64,000 bases of DNA from Branchinecta lynchi (lineage: Eukaryota; Arthropoda; Branchiopoda; Anostraca; Branchinectidae). The stretch spans positions 14,566,142-14,630,141 of the forward strand of contig JAKZAP010000015.1 of assembly GCA_023053575.1 (NCBI GenBank), given 5' to 3'. The notes under the pieces were generated by a model, which worked only from the letters and a program-made list of their open reading frames with translations, did not search any database and was not told where the DNA came from. A program made the position numbers and the translations under genes. This document shows positions 23,725 to 35,360 of this stretch, one piece after another; the first letter of the stretch is position 1, and every line of letters starts with the position of its first letter.

Positions 23725-24830
23725 GGCACTTGCAGCTTCGCTTAAGTGCCTTATACCGATAACTTTTCGGTCGGTCGGTCAGTCGGTCGGTCGGTCAGTC
23801 GGTCGGTCGGTCGGTCGGTCGGTCGGTCGGTTGGTCGGTCAGACCACACTCATCTCGAGTTCGGGTACTTCCAGAAGTGATAGAACGAAGAAACTTGGCA
23901 GGCGTGTTAGAGACCCGAGCATACTGACTTGGAAATAGTCACTTCCCCGATCGATCACCGTGGAGGAGTGGAGGGAGGGGGAATCCGGACTGTTGACGTA
24001 TTTTTGACTTCTAAACGGGGAATCAGTTCTTAATGAAACTTGATATTTGGAAAGACCTCCTGTCTCAGACGTCAAACTTCAAGTCCAGAATGGATCCGGT
24101 GACTTTGGGAGGAGTCGGGGGGGGGGGGGGGGAATCGTGTGACATGTGCAGAGTGGATGGATCTGGATGAAACTTGCCCCAGATACATATTTGAATAGAC
24201 CGGATCGGATCCGAGCACTGTGGGTGGGGGGGGGGGTCCAGGAAGGGTTCCGGAATTCCGATGATCCCGAGTTAGGATGCTGACACATGTGCTAATACGG
24301 TGAAACTTGGCAGGCATGTGAAGGACTCAACAATTATGACTTAAGAACATTTTTTTCTCCGAGTTTCTTACCATCGTGGGGGGTGGTGGGGGGTGGAGCG
24401 AGGGAGAATCCGGAATCTTGAGAAATGTCCAACTTTTGAACGGGTGATTAGATGTTAATGAAACTTGTTATTCGGAAAGAACTCATTTTTCAGATGCCCG
24501 ATTTCAACTGCGGACAGGATCCGATCAATTTGGGGAAGTCTGAGGGGGGGGGGGGGGGGCGGGAAATTTTGTGACACGCTTAGAGCGTAGCGATTGGGAT
24601 GACACTTCGTAGGAAGAACAAACGTAAGCCCTAGACACACCAGTAACGGAGCCTGACCGGATTCGGGCACTCTGGGGGAGTTGGAGGGTTGTACCGAATT
24701 CCGCTGATTGCGCTTTAAGGTACTTCCAGATGTGCTAGGACGACGAACTTAGCTTGCACAGTAGAGACTTAACAAGATTGGCTTAGAAAGTGTCACTTTT
24801 CAGATCCGATCATGCCTTAAAATACATAAA
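23725..24830. repeat. Hairpin-headed periodic repeat module A, copy 2, with (GGTC)n
   Basis: Hairpin GGCACTT (23725-23731) / AAGTGCC (23744-23750), then about 75 bp of GGTC tetranucleotide repeats (about 23768-23842). GAAACTTGGCAGG-type boxes follow near 23890, 24030, 24168, 24300, 24458, 24597 and 24743, with G-runs of up to 18. Same order and ~143-bp spacing as 3.24-5.17 kb. Confidence 0.78.
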
Positions 24831-25190
24831 ACTACTTTTAAGCAAAATCTACATTTTCATGATCTCCATGAGCCCATGATCATTTTTGCCTCAAAGGTTT
24901 TGCTTAGAAATGACTTTCTAGCATCCTTAAACTGCGCATCTTAACCGAAGAATAAAAAAAAAATACTTTTGAGCAGACCATATATATTCACAGTCCTGAA
25001 GGACCCAGGATCATTTTTGCTCCAAGGGTTTTGGTTACAGAATAATTTCTAGCACCCATAGTCCGCATCATCATAGCCAAGTGCACACAAAAATACTCTT
25101 TACCAAACAATACATTCTCGGGATTTCCAAGGGTCCATCCTTATTCTTACCTCGGGAGTTTTGCTTACAAATGATCACAACAAACCCACG
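24830..25190. repeat. ~130-bp tandem repeat, three units
   Basis: Units start at about 24834, 24964 and 25094 (TACTTTTRAGC-type start). Each contains 'GATCATTTTTGCC'- and 'GGTTTTGCTTA'-like boxes at matching offsets. Divergence between units is substantial. Confidence 0.65.
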
Positions 25191-25385
25191 AATTGGCAAT
25201 TCCTAATTTCATCCTTTTACCAAGCCTTGAGAGTGCTATATCAGCCTTCAGCTCTTGGGGAAAACAGTCGACAATTTTTCAAAACTGCCGTTTTTTCTTG
25301 AAAACAGTCGGTAAAATTACCAGCCAGTCGGTAAAATGCCTTGCCCCCCCCCCCCCCTCCCCCCGAAAACATTTTGGCTAGTAAC

Positions 25386-25690
25386 ACTTCTGCCTCGAAG
25401 CAATATGAAAGCGTATTTCATTTGATGTGTTATTGTGTGGAATTGAATGAATGGAGAAAGAAGATATCTGGTGAGAGAGTCTATAATGAAGAACGGGTGG
25501 GAAGGATGATGAAGGATGAATATTCTGTTACTCTAAAAACTACTTGAGGCTTGCGATGGAGCATAGAACGACATTTTTAGAATAGGAGCAGTGTGTTAGT
25601 TCTGTAAGTTACTGAATTTTGTATTCAATTTTTGTTGCCATGGCCCACGGGCTTTTTTCGGTAATTACATTTTGTTCTGTTCTATCGTTC
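25386..25690 (+). pseudogene. LINE 3' end fragment (CPMC-type family)
   Basis: The + strand frame 'FHLMCYCVELNEWRKKISGERV' aligns to 'HLMHYCEELKELRKEVFG' on the - strand near 54.6 kb. It is followed by a stop and a 3' UTR ending near GCCATGGCCCACGGGC. Only about 55 codons of ORF2 remain. Confidence 0.6.
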
Positions 25691-26275
25691 GTCATAACCA
25701 AGTCCAGAAACAAAAATGCAAAAGCCAGTCCCGAAATCGAATACCTGGTACGCTAATACCGGAACACTGCAACACTTAAATTACGAGTCTTACTAGAAAT
25801 TATATTTTCACTATGACAGGGCTCAGAAATATTGTTTCCAAAAATTTGAGTACTTTCCCACCAGAAAGTAGTAATTTTCTTGTTAGCGCTTGTCCACTCT
25901 ATCCAGACTTCCATCTCTCCAACGTGGCTGCTGGAAACTTTAAAAACTCGGCTAGGCCGGAAAGCACTAGAAAGTCGTAGGTACAAAACGACACAATAGC
26001 GCATGGCGGGGATTAAGAATATCATGTTCCCATAAGGGGTCTTTAAGGATAACGTGAAATGCAGAATAAACAGGCGCGGTCTACAAGATATTTCTTATTT
26101 TATGTTAATATTGATCTGTTATTTGCGGGGCTCCTTGACGGAGCTCGGTATATTTCAATCCATCAATCAATCAGTATTTTCTGGTTCAAGGCACTATACA
26201 CAAGTCATTGCAAACTAGACAATGCTTATATACATGCAAATACACTTTCTCCATTGGGCAGTAACACGATTTGGC
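25690..26275. other. No gene seen
   Basis: Non-coding. No domain or repeat beyond a TCAATCCATCAATCAATCAG micro-repeat near 26155. Confidence 0.35.
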
Positions 26276-26712
26276 AGTTTAACTGAAGAGCCAACATATT
26301 TTAGTGACATTTAACATAATATACTGCATTATGTTAATTGTGTTAATGGATTTTTTTTTCACTGTTGGCTCTAGTATGATGTTCAGAATATCCAGGCCCA
26401 TCTTCACAACACAAAATTCTACTATGACGTAGAGATTTTGAATATCAATACAAACGCTGATTTTCAGTTGCCAGTGATCAGCTCGTGGAATTTAGCTCTC
26501 TGCGTGAACACTTATTTTTCGTAAATCGTTTCCATTCAGTATACCACAGCGCATAGAGGCACCACAAACACGGCATGGAAATTCCAGTATATGAAAGTCG
26601 ATTATTTGTGATTAGCGGAGCAACGAACTAACGCTTTTTCATCGGGTCTTTAAGCCTCTCCAAGTGATGGGTAACTAGATTGTCTTATCTCAGCCCTTTT
26701 CAGTTAAACTTT
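26276..26712. mobile_element. MITE family B, copy 1 (head-to-tail pair)
   Basis: Left end AGTTTAACTGAAGAGCCAAC; right end CCCTTTTCAGTTAAACTTT, its inverse. Internal landmarks are 'TTCTACTATGACG', 'CGCATAGAGG' and 'CAAGTGATGGGTAACTAGA'. The right end directly abuts the left end of the next copy at the palindrome AAACTTTAAAGTTT. Confidence 0.75.
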
Positions 26713-27181
26713 AAAGTTTAACTGAACAGGCAACTTATTTTTACATCTTAGATTCAAATACATTGAATTATTACAACACCTATTGGGGATTTTCATTCTG
26801 TCCACAGTAGTCTTCAGTAGGGACGTTGGGAATGTGGACGCTTTCCCATGGTGAATCCGTCCACAATTCGCCCGCGAAAGTCACTAAACTATCACTACAC
26901 AAGACACCTCACTAGCTGCACTAGCACTAGCTGCAGACACTTCTTTGTTTATTTGATACACAATTTATTTACTCGTTTGCTGCTGGTGTTGTTGCCAAAT
27001 GTTCCAGGCACCATAGAGATATCACAAAAACGGGAAGAGCGGCAAGCACAATGGGATAATCGATTATTTGGAAATATCAGAAAACAAACTAACGCTTTTT
27101 CATCGGGTTTTCAAGATTATTTAAGCAAACAAGTGATGGGTAACTAGACTGTCGTATCCTAGCCCTTTTCGGTTAAACTTT
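26713..27181. mobile_element. MITE family B, copy 2
   Basis: AAAGTTTAACTGAACAGGCAAC at the left and CCCTTTTCGGTTAAACTTT at the right; 469 bp. Internal order matches copy 1 and the copy at 47369-47828, with a diverged centre. No transposase. Confidence 0.78.
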
Positions 27182-27770
27182 AAGAATTTTAGGTCTCATC
27201 TATGTAAGATTTACATTAAAGCACTCGAAGGGGGCCGGGAAAAACGCCGTTGCCCTCTCCTTAGGTTTCCGCAAAATGACACGAAGGGTAGAGAAGTCGG
27301 CGCTTTTCCCGTCAGCAGTGCGCGCTATAACAATCCCCATTCTGGTGCACAGCCTGCAGGAGTGGGTTTCGCGTCCAATCAATAACAGAGAAGCAAAAGA
27401 GTCTCCCGACCTCTGTAATACGATCATGCGGGGTGAAATACAACCCCGATGACCTGAGGTTAGGAACCACATGGAACATTACAATTCAACAACTCATCGC
27501 ACTAAAGCCCTGGAGAAGAAAAATCGATAGTAAGCGACTATCGGTTGTTCAGCATTGTGGCGTCATATTATGTTCAAAACTGACAGTAGCTACAAACCAA
27601 AACCTGGGACAAAAGAAAAATGAGAGTATCGGTCTGACGAGATTGAACAAATTAATTTGTGACCTTAAAATTCAAAACATTTTTCAAATATGTTATCCGG
27701 ACTTTCACATTCTGTCCACACCAGTATATTTCACACATGTATTCAGCCTTATTTGTTTTTCTTTTTACAG

Positions 27771-27898
27771 TATGTGAAGGATTAATGGATGATCATACAT
27801 CAGAATGCGATGCAGACATTGCCAACTTGGATTGCAGCAACTTCGATGAATGTTTCGGTGATTGTTTTTTGGATCAGTGCCAGTCTTCGGTGTTCTAA
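27771..27898 (+). CDS. Possible 3' exon of an unknown Cys-rich protein
   Basis: Follows a strong acceptor (TTTGTTTTTCTTTTTACAG). It is open for about 41 codons to TAA with six cysteines in an acidic context ('CDADIANLDCSNFDECFGDC'). An AATAA-type signal lies close by (TAAAATAATC). This could be the last exon of a host secreted or metal-binding protein, but no upstream exon was recognised, and a chance frame cannot be excluded. Confidence 0.25.
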
Positions 27899-28191
27899 TT
27901 GTTTTTAAAATAATCTTTACGCCTTGCCATAGACCTTAGTTTCTCTTGCACCTCAGAGGTCCTTAGGGCACCCAAGAAGAGCCCCCAGTCGTCTCTCATA
28001 AGAGCCGCTGCCCATGCATCTTCCCATTGGGGCTGGAGAGGCGCGTTGATATTGCGGAGATCCAGCAGTCGGATACCTATAGGTACGGCAAAGAGCTTTC
28101 TTCGGTCGCCCTCTTCGTCTGAATCCACCGGATGCAACTGGAGGATAGCGTTTGTGAGTCTGGTGCTTCCTATCTTAATTGTATGACCCAT
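27895..28191 (-). CDS. Unrecognised ORF, 98 codons
   Basis: An open frame with a plausible composition ('IGIRLLDLRNINAPLQPQWEDAWAAALM'), Trp- and Leu-rich, with no motif I can name. It lies immediately upstream of a truncated LINE and abuts the preceding Cys-rich frame tail-to-tail. It could be a transposon-derived or host exon. The function is unknown. Confidence 0.25.
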   Translation of the reverse strand: MGHTIKIGSTRLTNAILQLHPVDSDEEGDRRKLFAVPIGIRLLDLRNINAPLQPQWEDAWAAALMRDDWGLFLGALRTSEVQEKLRSMARRKDYFKNN

Positions 28192-28339
28192 ACCTCAGGC
28201 GGTGGATGTTGACTTCAGTAATAAGGGGTTGTCAAGTTCGTGACCCTTTCTGCCAAGTGTGCGAGGAGGGTTGGCTGTGTTTTTGAACCCCATCCCTGGG
28301 ACCCAGTGGGAAACTCCATGGGGAGAAAAGACAGCAACC

Positions 28340-30215
28340 GAACATACTTGAAATATTCTTGACTTAAATAATTTTAATAGACCGGTGAAATAATTCCGGT
28401 TTAATGCAAGGTTTGTTTGTCATTATGATTTGTATTCGATCGATTCTGGTGTTTATTCTTCCTGTGCTAGTGCAACTAATAAATTCATCTATGGAGAAAG
28501 GAGCATTTCCAAAATTATTGAAAACAGCAAAGGTTCTCCCTCTATACAAAGGTGGCACTCAAACAGACGTATCAAATTGGAGGCCTATTTCTATCCTGCC
28601 AGTGTTTTCAAAAGTTTATGAAAAAGTTATCCATGGAAGACTATATGATCACCTCACGAGCCTACGCACATTGTAAGGCGGCCAGTTTGGATTCCGAAAG
28701 GGCCATTCGACTTCGCATGCTGTACAACATCTTCTAGAAAACGTGAATTTAGCTCTGGAGAAGGGTTAGTATTGTATTAGTATTTTTATTGATTTTAAAA
28801 AAGCGTTTGATACCGTTGATTTCAGTATTTTACTGGGTCGATTAAGAGATTTGGGTGTAAGAGGAAAATGTTTGGATTGGCTTAGTTCGTATTTAAATGG
28901 TAGATCAATGAGGGTAAATCTAGGAGATAAGTTTTCAAAGTTTTTTCCTGTTTCATGTGGAGTTCCTCAGGGTTCTGTCTTAGGACCACTGTTGTATTTA
29001 GTGTATGTTGATAGTATGCGGTTTTACATTCCTGGTGCGTCTATAACATCTTTCGCTGATGATACAGCACTGGTTGTGGCGGCGAAGACTCTTGAAGAAC
29101 TGGCCCAGAAAGCAAACAGAGCTCTGCAAGGGTTGAGTGAGTTTGTAGGCACTAGCTTACTTAGCATCAACGCGGCGAAGAGTAATTTTGTTCTGTTTAG
29201 GCGGACTGGTGTATTGCCAAATCTCCCCAGTGCAATAACAATAAATGGTGTTGTACTCAAGCAGGTTGAAGAAGTGCGGTTCCTAGGGGCTAGGATTCAT
29301 TCTTGATCAGAACCTGAGCTGGAGAAGACACGGTGATCTGGTTGCATGTAAGGTAGCGCGTGGCCTTGGGATTTTAAGACGTTTTCAACATTTTTTACCC
29401 TATCATGTTTTAATTCTTTTATATCATTCTTTGATTGCGCCTTATATAAATTATGGATGCATGATTTGGGCTAGTAATTTTACGTGCAATTTCAAACGAG
29501 TGCAGATTTAGCAAAATAAAGCAGTGAGATTAATTGGTAAGTATGATACGGGAGTTGTAAGTACTGAGTCAATTTTTAGGAAACTTGAGATTTTGAAGGT
29601 AGGTCAAATTAGAGATTTCCAAATTGGTATTTTTGTGTTTCAGAGTCTGAATGGTTTCGCACCTGATGTTTTTGGAATTTTTTTTCGTTTTAACTCATTT
29701 TATCACGGACATGCTACGAGGCATGCTGGAGACCTGGTAAGTGAGCCAAGAAGTACGGTTCGTTCTAGCCATGTGGCAAGGCATTTTATTTATTTATTTA
29801 TTTATACAGCGGAGTATGAACAAAATACAAAAGTCAAATATACATATTAAAATACTTAAGCAAAACAATGTAAATAAAAACGACAGAAAGAAAAAACACA
29901 ATTCAGGTACGGTGGTCTGGAATACTTTTCCAGACTCAATTCGAGAAGCGGAAAGTGTACCGCAGTTTAAAAATCGGTTAAAGAAACATCTCCTTCAGGG
30001 TAGTTGGTGAATAGAGGGTTATGAAGACGAGAGAGGACAAATTGACAAATTAATTATTAAATTTTTAGTTTATTTTAGTGAAGGTTTGATTAGAATATGA
30101 TAGTAAATGTGTACTGGTTGCGTTTTTCAAGCGCGTATGTGCTTTGTGTGTAACCGGTCGTCAAGCCAGAATGATTTTTGTTTAGTAAAGTTGTTGAATC
30201 CTGAAAAATCCTGAA
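28340..30215 (+). mobile_element. 5'-truncated LINE with RT, nested insertion
   Basis: Broken frames give RT blocks in order: 'KVLPLYKGGTQTDVSNWRPISI', 'FIDFKKAFDTVDFSIL', 'GVPQGSVLGPLLYLVYVDS' and 'SFADDTALVVAAK' (catalytic FADD). The post-RT tail follows ('NKAVRLIG' near 29520, 'WNTFPDSIREAESVPQFKNRL' near 29920-29985). Stops at about 28674, 28767, 29304 and 29511 disable it. The 3' end is a run of TCCTGAA units (30190-30215). A ~120-bp (TTTA)n-headed piece interrupts the tail. Confidence 0.8.
29783..29905. mobile_element. Small insertion inside the LINE, (ATTT)n-headed
   Basis: The LINE coding tail is interrupted between 'SSHVARH' and 'SGTVVWNTF'. The inserted piece begins with five ATTT units and is A-rich at the other end. 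It is consistent with a 3' fragment of another retroposon inserted antisense. The source family is not identified. Confidence 0.5.
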
Positions 30216-31060
30216 TCCTGATTCTAACTGAACAATTTTTATCTATTTTTTTTATCTATTTGGTTGAAAAGGCTGTCCAGATAGTGACTATTTTAGTTCT
30301 TTGGTAAGATTACGAACGGGAGTGTCCCCAAGCTAGTAGTTGCCACAACGTCAGAGTCTAAAATGCTTGTAGTTACCTTTTCAAGTTCCACTATTTTATT
30401 AGATTTGAGCTCTCCGCATTCGTATATCAAAAAGATGGGAATGGGAAATGTCCTTTTGAGTGTATGAATGAAGAATATATGCCTGAGGGCATAAGTGCAG
30501 TAAAGAAGGACAAAGAAATATAAAATAAACACAAAAAACGCACAAATATTTGTATAAAGGTTATTCACTATTTTCGCATCACACTGATGGAGTCGTGGAC
30601 ACGTGATTTTCCAGTCTCAGAACACTAATTTGAAGAGAGGTTTTTAAGCGCTAATAATGGGTCAGAAATTACCAAACGGCATGCCCTGTGGCAGATGCAC
30701 CAGAAATGTCAGATATCTGAAGTACGTCGAGCGTGAAGTTCCTTTTTTCTTAGTATAGAATGTAGTTCAGCAATTTTGTCCTCTCTTCCCACACTCCCTT
30801 CTGCAACTTAATCTTACACTGTTTGGTTGAAAACAGTGTTCGACCAAAACAGATGCGTCTTTGTCTTTGGTTCCGTGTAGAGAACGAGTCCATGGCCGGG
30901 ATTCCACGGGGGCAGGGAAAGAAGAAATTCGGTGAAAAGGCGAGTGATGCAGGAGACAATTTTCCAGTATCATCATAAGGAGAATGAAAAGCGAACGGAC
31001 TTCCTAAATTTTCTTTCCCAAGTGATAGCTGAATTGGAAGGTGGACCGAGAATATAGTTT
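30215..31060. other. No gene seen
   Basis: Only short unsupported frames on both strands; no motif or repeat assigned. Confidence 0.35.
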
Positions 31061-31062
31061 TT

Positions 31063-31925
31063 AGTGGAGTGTTCCTTGGAACATTCCACTATTACGAGCG
31101 CTGCAGCAGCTTTCGGCTTTCGAATTCCAGTTTTCGGTTTCCGATTTTCACCGTATTTTGTCGAGCTCAGAACTCGTAAACCAGTGCAAGTATCAAGTTC
31201 AAACTTCGTACACTAGGGGGTATTGGGGTCTAGTTTTGCCTTTTGGGGGTCTCCATCGCCACCCAACCCGGTTCAGGGGCAAATGGGCCCAGATTGCCCA
31301 GTGAATAATGTTCATAACTTAGACAGAACTGGACATATGACGGTGAAATTCCTTTTCGCGTAGATCCTACGGCTGGGATATTGCTTTTGAAGTTGCACCT
31401 ACCCCACCCACCCCGTTCATGGGGAACTGGGCCCAGATTTCCCAAGAGTAAAGTTCGTTACCCGTGACAGGAAACAACAGGTATCATGTTGAAAGTTGGT
31501 AGGTTTTTTAGCATTGGGGTGTCTTTCTACTTTTTGAGGGTCCCAAACCCCACTGCTACTTGGTTGAGGGGCAATTTGGCCCAGATTGCCGATTTTTTAA
31601 TGTTTTTAACTTGACAATAACTGGAGATAAGGCGATCAAATTCCTTTTGTGCTTTTGGATCATAGGGGTTTGGTATATACATAACTAGTAGGACCACCCC
31701 CTCCCTCCCGGTTCATGCGCAAGTGGGCCCAAATTTGCCCTTGAAAAAAGTTGTTGACCCTTGACTGGAATCAAACACTAAGCTGGTATACTTGAGGAAA
31801 AAGAGGTGTAAATATGCGTTTTGATGGGTCACGAGCCCCCCCCCCCCCCCCCCACCACTTCCCGTTCATGGGCAGGTGGCCCAGATTTCCCATGAGTTAA
31901 GTTCGTCTACAGGTCTCAAGTCCTC
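31063..31925. repeat. Hairpin-headed periodic repeat module B (~148 bp)
   Basis: A 28-nt hairpin (31063-31090), AGTGGAGTGTTCC pairing with GGAACATTCCACT with one mismatch, is followed by units holding 'TGGGCCCAGATTGCCCA' variants near 31285, 31430, 31577, 31727 and 31877. Each is preceded by a C- or G-rich patch and TTCATGGG. It is not alignable to module A but has the same plan. Confidence 0.72.
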
Positions 31926-31949
31926 GTGTGTATTTGCGGAGGTATATCT

Positions 31950-33400
31950 ATGGATTAGGATTAAATAGCAACAAATAAAACGACGCGACTACTTTAATCC
32001 TTAGTGAACAGTTGGCAACTGGACTGTTTTGTCATTTGATCGATGATATGTCAGATGATTCTTAGTTCGTTTCCGAAAGCTCAAAATGCAGCATTAATGC
32101 AGAACTAATGTAGCATTTTTCGTAACGCTTTCAGTTTGGACTAGAATTTCTTCTGTCATTAATGCAGCATTAGTGACGTCAAAAATGCTACGAAAAATGC
32201 TGCGAAGTTGCAGCAGTATGTGAAATTTTTTAGACGAAGTTATGAAAATACTGGCGATCCGTTTTGGTCAAATGTTTGGGGTTGACGGGAAAATTAAAAA
32301 GAAAACCTAATGTTGTATACTTTGTGTGTGTTATAAACTATGCAAAATGAAAAAGGAACATCTCGTGAGTGCATCAGAGTCAAATTTAGTTGTCTTATTG
32401 TCTTTAGACAACAAAAGTGGCTCGAATTCCTAAATAAACATTTGGAAATTTTCGGTAACTCGGCATTTGAAGTAAAAACACAGATAATACTCATTTCAAA
32501 TATTTGCAATGGTATCGAAAAATGAGAAATTAAACTGCAATTATTCCAAAATAATGCAATACGGTGTTCTTTTCAGTGTGGGGGTCTGGAAAAATGACTT
32601 AATTCTTATTTTTCCAAGGAAAAAATAAATAAATATCAGACATAGATCTCATTCAGACTACTTTCTAAAATTGTAAACCACAGAGTCGTTTGAAAAGCCT
32701 CACTGCAATCCGTCCTTTTGCTATATTTGATTTTCAGTTAAGTTAAAAAAAAATCTGAAACAGTTTGAGGATTTAATATCTCGTCCACAATGCCAAAGCC
32801 TCAAATTGCAAATTTTACTGAGTGCTGGCATTTATCGGCATTCTAAAGAAAGAACTTAATTTGAAAGAATTTGAAATATAAAATAACAAGGTAATCTCGG
32901 TATTACTTCTTCAGATGAATGAGTTAGTTACAAGTACCTTGATTCTGATTTTTGAGTTATGGAAAGATGGCCAGGAAGATTTATCTCTTCCCCCCCCCCA
33001 CCCGGCTCCGCTGGAGCTTAGAGGTTTCAGATAAGTTTACGCTCGGGCGCAGAAACTTTCTGTTTATACCGATTTTTCCAAAATTCGGAAGACGGGGAAT
33101 TTCTGCTTCTGCGGAATATTTCCGTCACTGACTTAAGTTGCTTTAGCTCGCTTTTTCAGAAACTTTCTGTACACGGACGGAAGAATGTAATGCCTGTTGC
33201 TGACATTTTTCCGAGTGCGCTATGCAGCTAATTACACCTATGGGAACAATGCTGAAGACGGGTCTTACAAAAAGGCCGACAGCCTAATAGTTTTAAAACA
33301 GGTAGAACTATAGATAACATCATATCCCTTCATAGCATACGATACATATAGAGTTTGGTCATACGTTTCAGACAGGGGCGGTTCGAGGGCACGGGGGTTG
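31950..33400. other. Non-coding; small inverted repeats only
   Basis: AT-rich. Near 32090-32215 the words ATTAATGCAGCATTAGT and AATGCTACGAAAAATGC form imperfect inverted pairs. Near 33050-33170 CAGAAACTTTCTGT is repeated. No gene seen. Confidence 0.4.
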
Positions 33401-33419
33401 ATGCCCCCCCCCCCCCCTC

Positions 33420-33745
33420 CATGCTTCAGTCGTATGTTTTAAGCTTGCCTGTGCGACACTCGCACGTCTTGAGTTTGCTGGAATGAAATTAGGCAGTTAC
33501 CAAACATAAACTTTGCCCGTAAATGACCTGTTTCCATGGCTACAAAGAGATTTTCTACTCGCATGTTTTGAGCTTGTCAGATTTACAGTTGTGTGTTATG
33601 AGTTTGCCAAAATGACAGTCGTATGTGCACAAATCTTGTGAGTTTTGCCTGCGAATGACCTTTTTCTTGTCGTATTTTGCCAACAGAGCTTTTAGTGGTA
33701 TATTAAGAGACAGTCATCAGTTCAGCTTGTCAAAATGACACATAA
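33420..33745. repeat. Degenerate ~31-36-bp repeat
   Basis: About five copies of a word near TCGYATGTTTTGAGCTTGCC, the first at 33428, interspersed with unrelated bases. Not coding. Confidence 0.45.
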
Positions 33746-34129
33746 GAAACTTGTTTCTAGTCATAAGGTTATGTAACTTACGTAGAGACGAGGCAACGCT
33801 GCTTGTCAAAGAGCGCAAAATAATTTGAACTAAAGTGACCTATCTAGTCTTCGATAGTCATGATAATGAGGCCTGTGCTAGGCAGACTGTAGCATAACTG
33901 CATCTGTGAACATTGTGTTTGCTTCTTATACACAATTTCTGAACATTTCCAAGTTATTTTGAGGCATCATTTGTGTGAAACGTGAGTTCGATGTCGCTTT
34001 CTGTTTTTCCGCCACTGCTGGCCGGAGAAATAATCCGGCAGTGTTGTGACCGATAAAGATTTAGCAATAAATCTCAACAAAAAAAATGCGGGCTACGCTA
34101 GTGAAATGCGAGTTGTTGTGCTTCACAAT

Positions 34130-34450
34130 AAATCGACTCGACGTTTTACCTAATGAAAAACTCAAAGAATTTCTACTCAGCTGACAAGATTGTTGAGGCG
34201 AAAACTATTCTGTTGGGCGACTGCGATTGTGATAATGTGATTCGAGAGTATAAAACTCTGAGGAAAGGGGATGACTGTCATTTGCGATGTCTTAACGATA
34301 TTATTGGCATCTTGCATGATCTAGCCTGATCTAGCCCGAATCCCTCCCGTCCTTCCAGACCACATTGACGCAGCTGCTCTACCTCTAGACATGCGTAAGT
34401 TGAAACTAGACGTAGAGTTGGTCAGGTCGAGTCAAGGGAAGTCTCTAGAG
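34130..34450 (+). pseudogene. Transposon ORF fragment
   Basis: A 58-codon frame from ATG 34153 reads 'ADKIVEAKTILLGDCDCDN' and 'CLNDIIGILHDL', then, after a stop and shift, 'DHIDAAALPLDMRKLKLDVEL'. The layout (…EAK..L…, …NDII..L..L…, …P…AL.LD…) resembles a conserved domain found in several invertebrate transposon accessory ORFs. Assignment is by pattern memory only. Confidence 0.35.
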
Positions 34451-34712
34451 GCGTACTCTCGCCGTTCCCCGCGGACTCCACTTGAGGAGTCCCCGCGTTT
34501 TTGTTTGTCCCAGGGACTCGCTCCCCGTATTCTCGCGAGTCCCCACGGACGGGGAATGCTCTGATTATCATCACCATCATCAGAAAGGACTCCCTTTCAG
34601 ATTCGAAGGGGAATCAATTTTTAAATATTCTTTGAGCCCAAGCTGACTTTGAAACTTTTATTCCAACAATGTTTTCAATGGATGCGTCAGCTACGATTCG
34701 TCATCAGCGATA

Positions 34713-34745
34713 TTTCGGCCCTTCTTGGCAAGGGTCCTCGTCAGG
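34713..34745 (-). ncRNA. Hammerhead-ribozyme-like core, copy a
   Basis: On the - strand the segment has CTGACGA, a stem (GGACCCTT with AAGGGCC), then GAAA. This is the CUGANGA-stem II-GAAA arrangement of hammerhead ribozymes, often found in Penelope-like elements and retrozymes. Stems I and III and the cleavage triplet are not convincingly placed, so activity is unproven. Confidence 0.4.
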
Positions 34746-35194
34746 ATAAGATATTTATAGTCGGTAGAAGCTTCAGTTATTTATTACAGGAGTAGAATGA
34801 GTTCCGCCATGGACTCATGGTTTGAGACATCTAGCGACTTTAAGGCTGAACTACACTGTTCTCCTGGGTCATGTGATGACACTAGCGCCACCTAGAAGCT
34901 TGCGGGCACCTAGCATCAGTATCAGCGCCATCTAAAATTGCTAGCACGCTGTAGGACTGCGTTCCTGGTCAACTAATAGTGCTAGCAAACGACCTAGCAG
35001 CAGGGGATTGTGATTTTCTGATGTCTGGACAGTTCAGGGTTTGGATTTGCCCACTAGCAGCATCTATCGATCATCAACCTTAAACCTCTCCTGTGACAAC
35101 TGCTTTAAGTCACCAATCAGAGCTGTGATACCTAGTAATCATTGGCAAAACCGCACCAAAGGAGTTCTATCTACTTGACTAGATGGTGACACTG

Positions 35195-35330
35195 GTTGAT
35201 AAAAGATAGTGATGGTTTAGATTCGCCTTTGAGATTCATTTACATCCCTCAGGTTTCGAACCCGGGTAGGCTATGTAGGATCACTCCTACATAGTCCACT
35301 TAGCCACCACTATCTAACAATTTTGGGGAA
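35195..35330 (-). mobile_element. tRNA-like SINE or pol III-derived repeat
   Basis: On the - strand there is an A-box-like GGCTAAGTGG near 35305 and a B-box GGGTTCGAAACC near 35255, about 35 nt apart. Between them is a perfect 10-bp hairpin CTATGTAGGA/TCCTACATAG (35269-35292) too long for a tRNA arm. No acceptor stem closes, so it is not a functional tRNA gene. GATAGTG words at both edges are inverted. Confidence 0.55.
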
Positions 35331-35360
35331 AGAATGGTTTTATTCATCTTTCAAATAACA

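Noticed and set aside
31950..35190. Polinton integrase or packaging ATPase upstream of the polymerase
   Set aside because: Looked for zinc-HHCC, D,D,E and Walker-type motifs on both strands and found none; only a small transposon ORF fragment at 34.1-34.45 kb.
35220..35330. tRNA gene
   Set aside because: B-box and A-box are present, but there is no acceptor stem and a 10-bp perfect hairpin sits where the anticodon arm should be; more likely a SINE.
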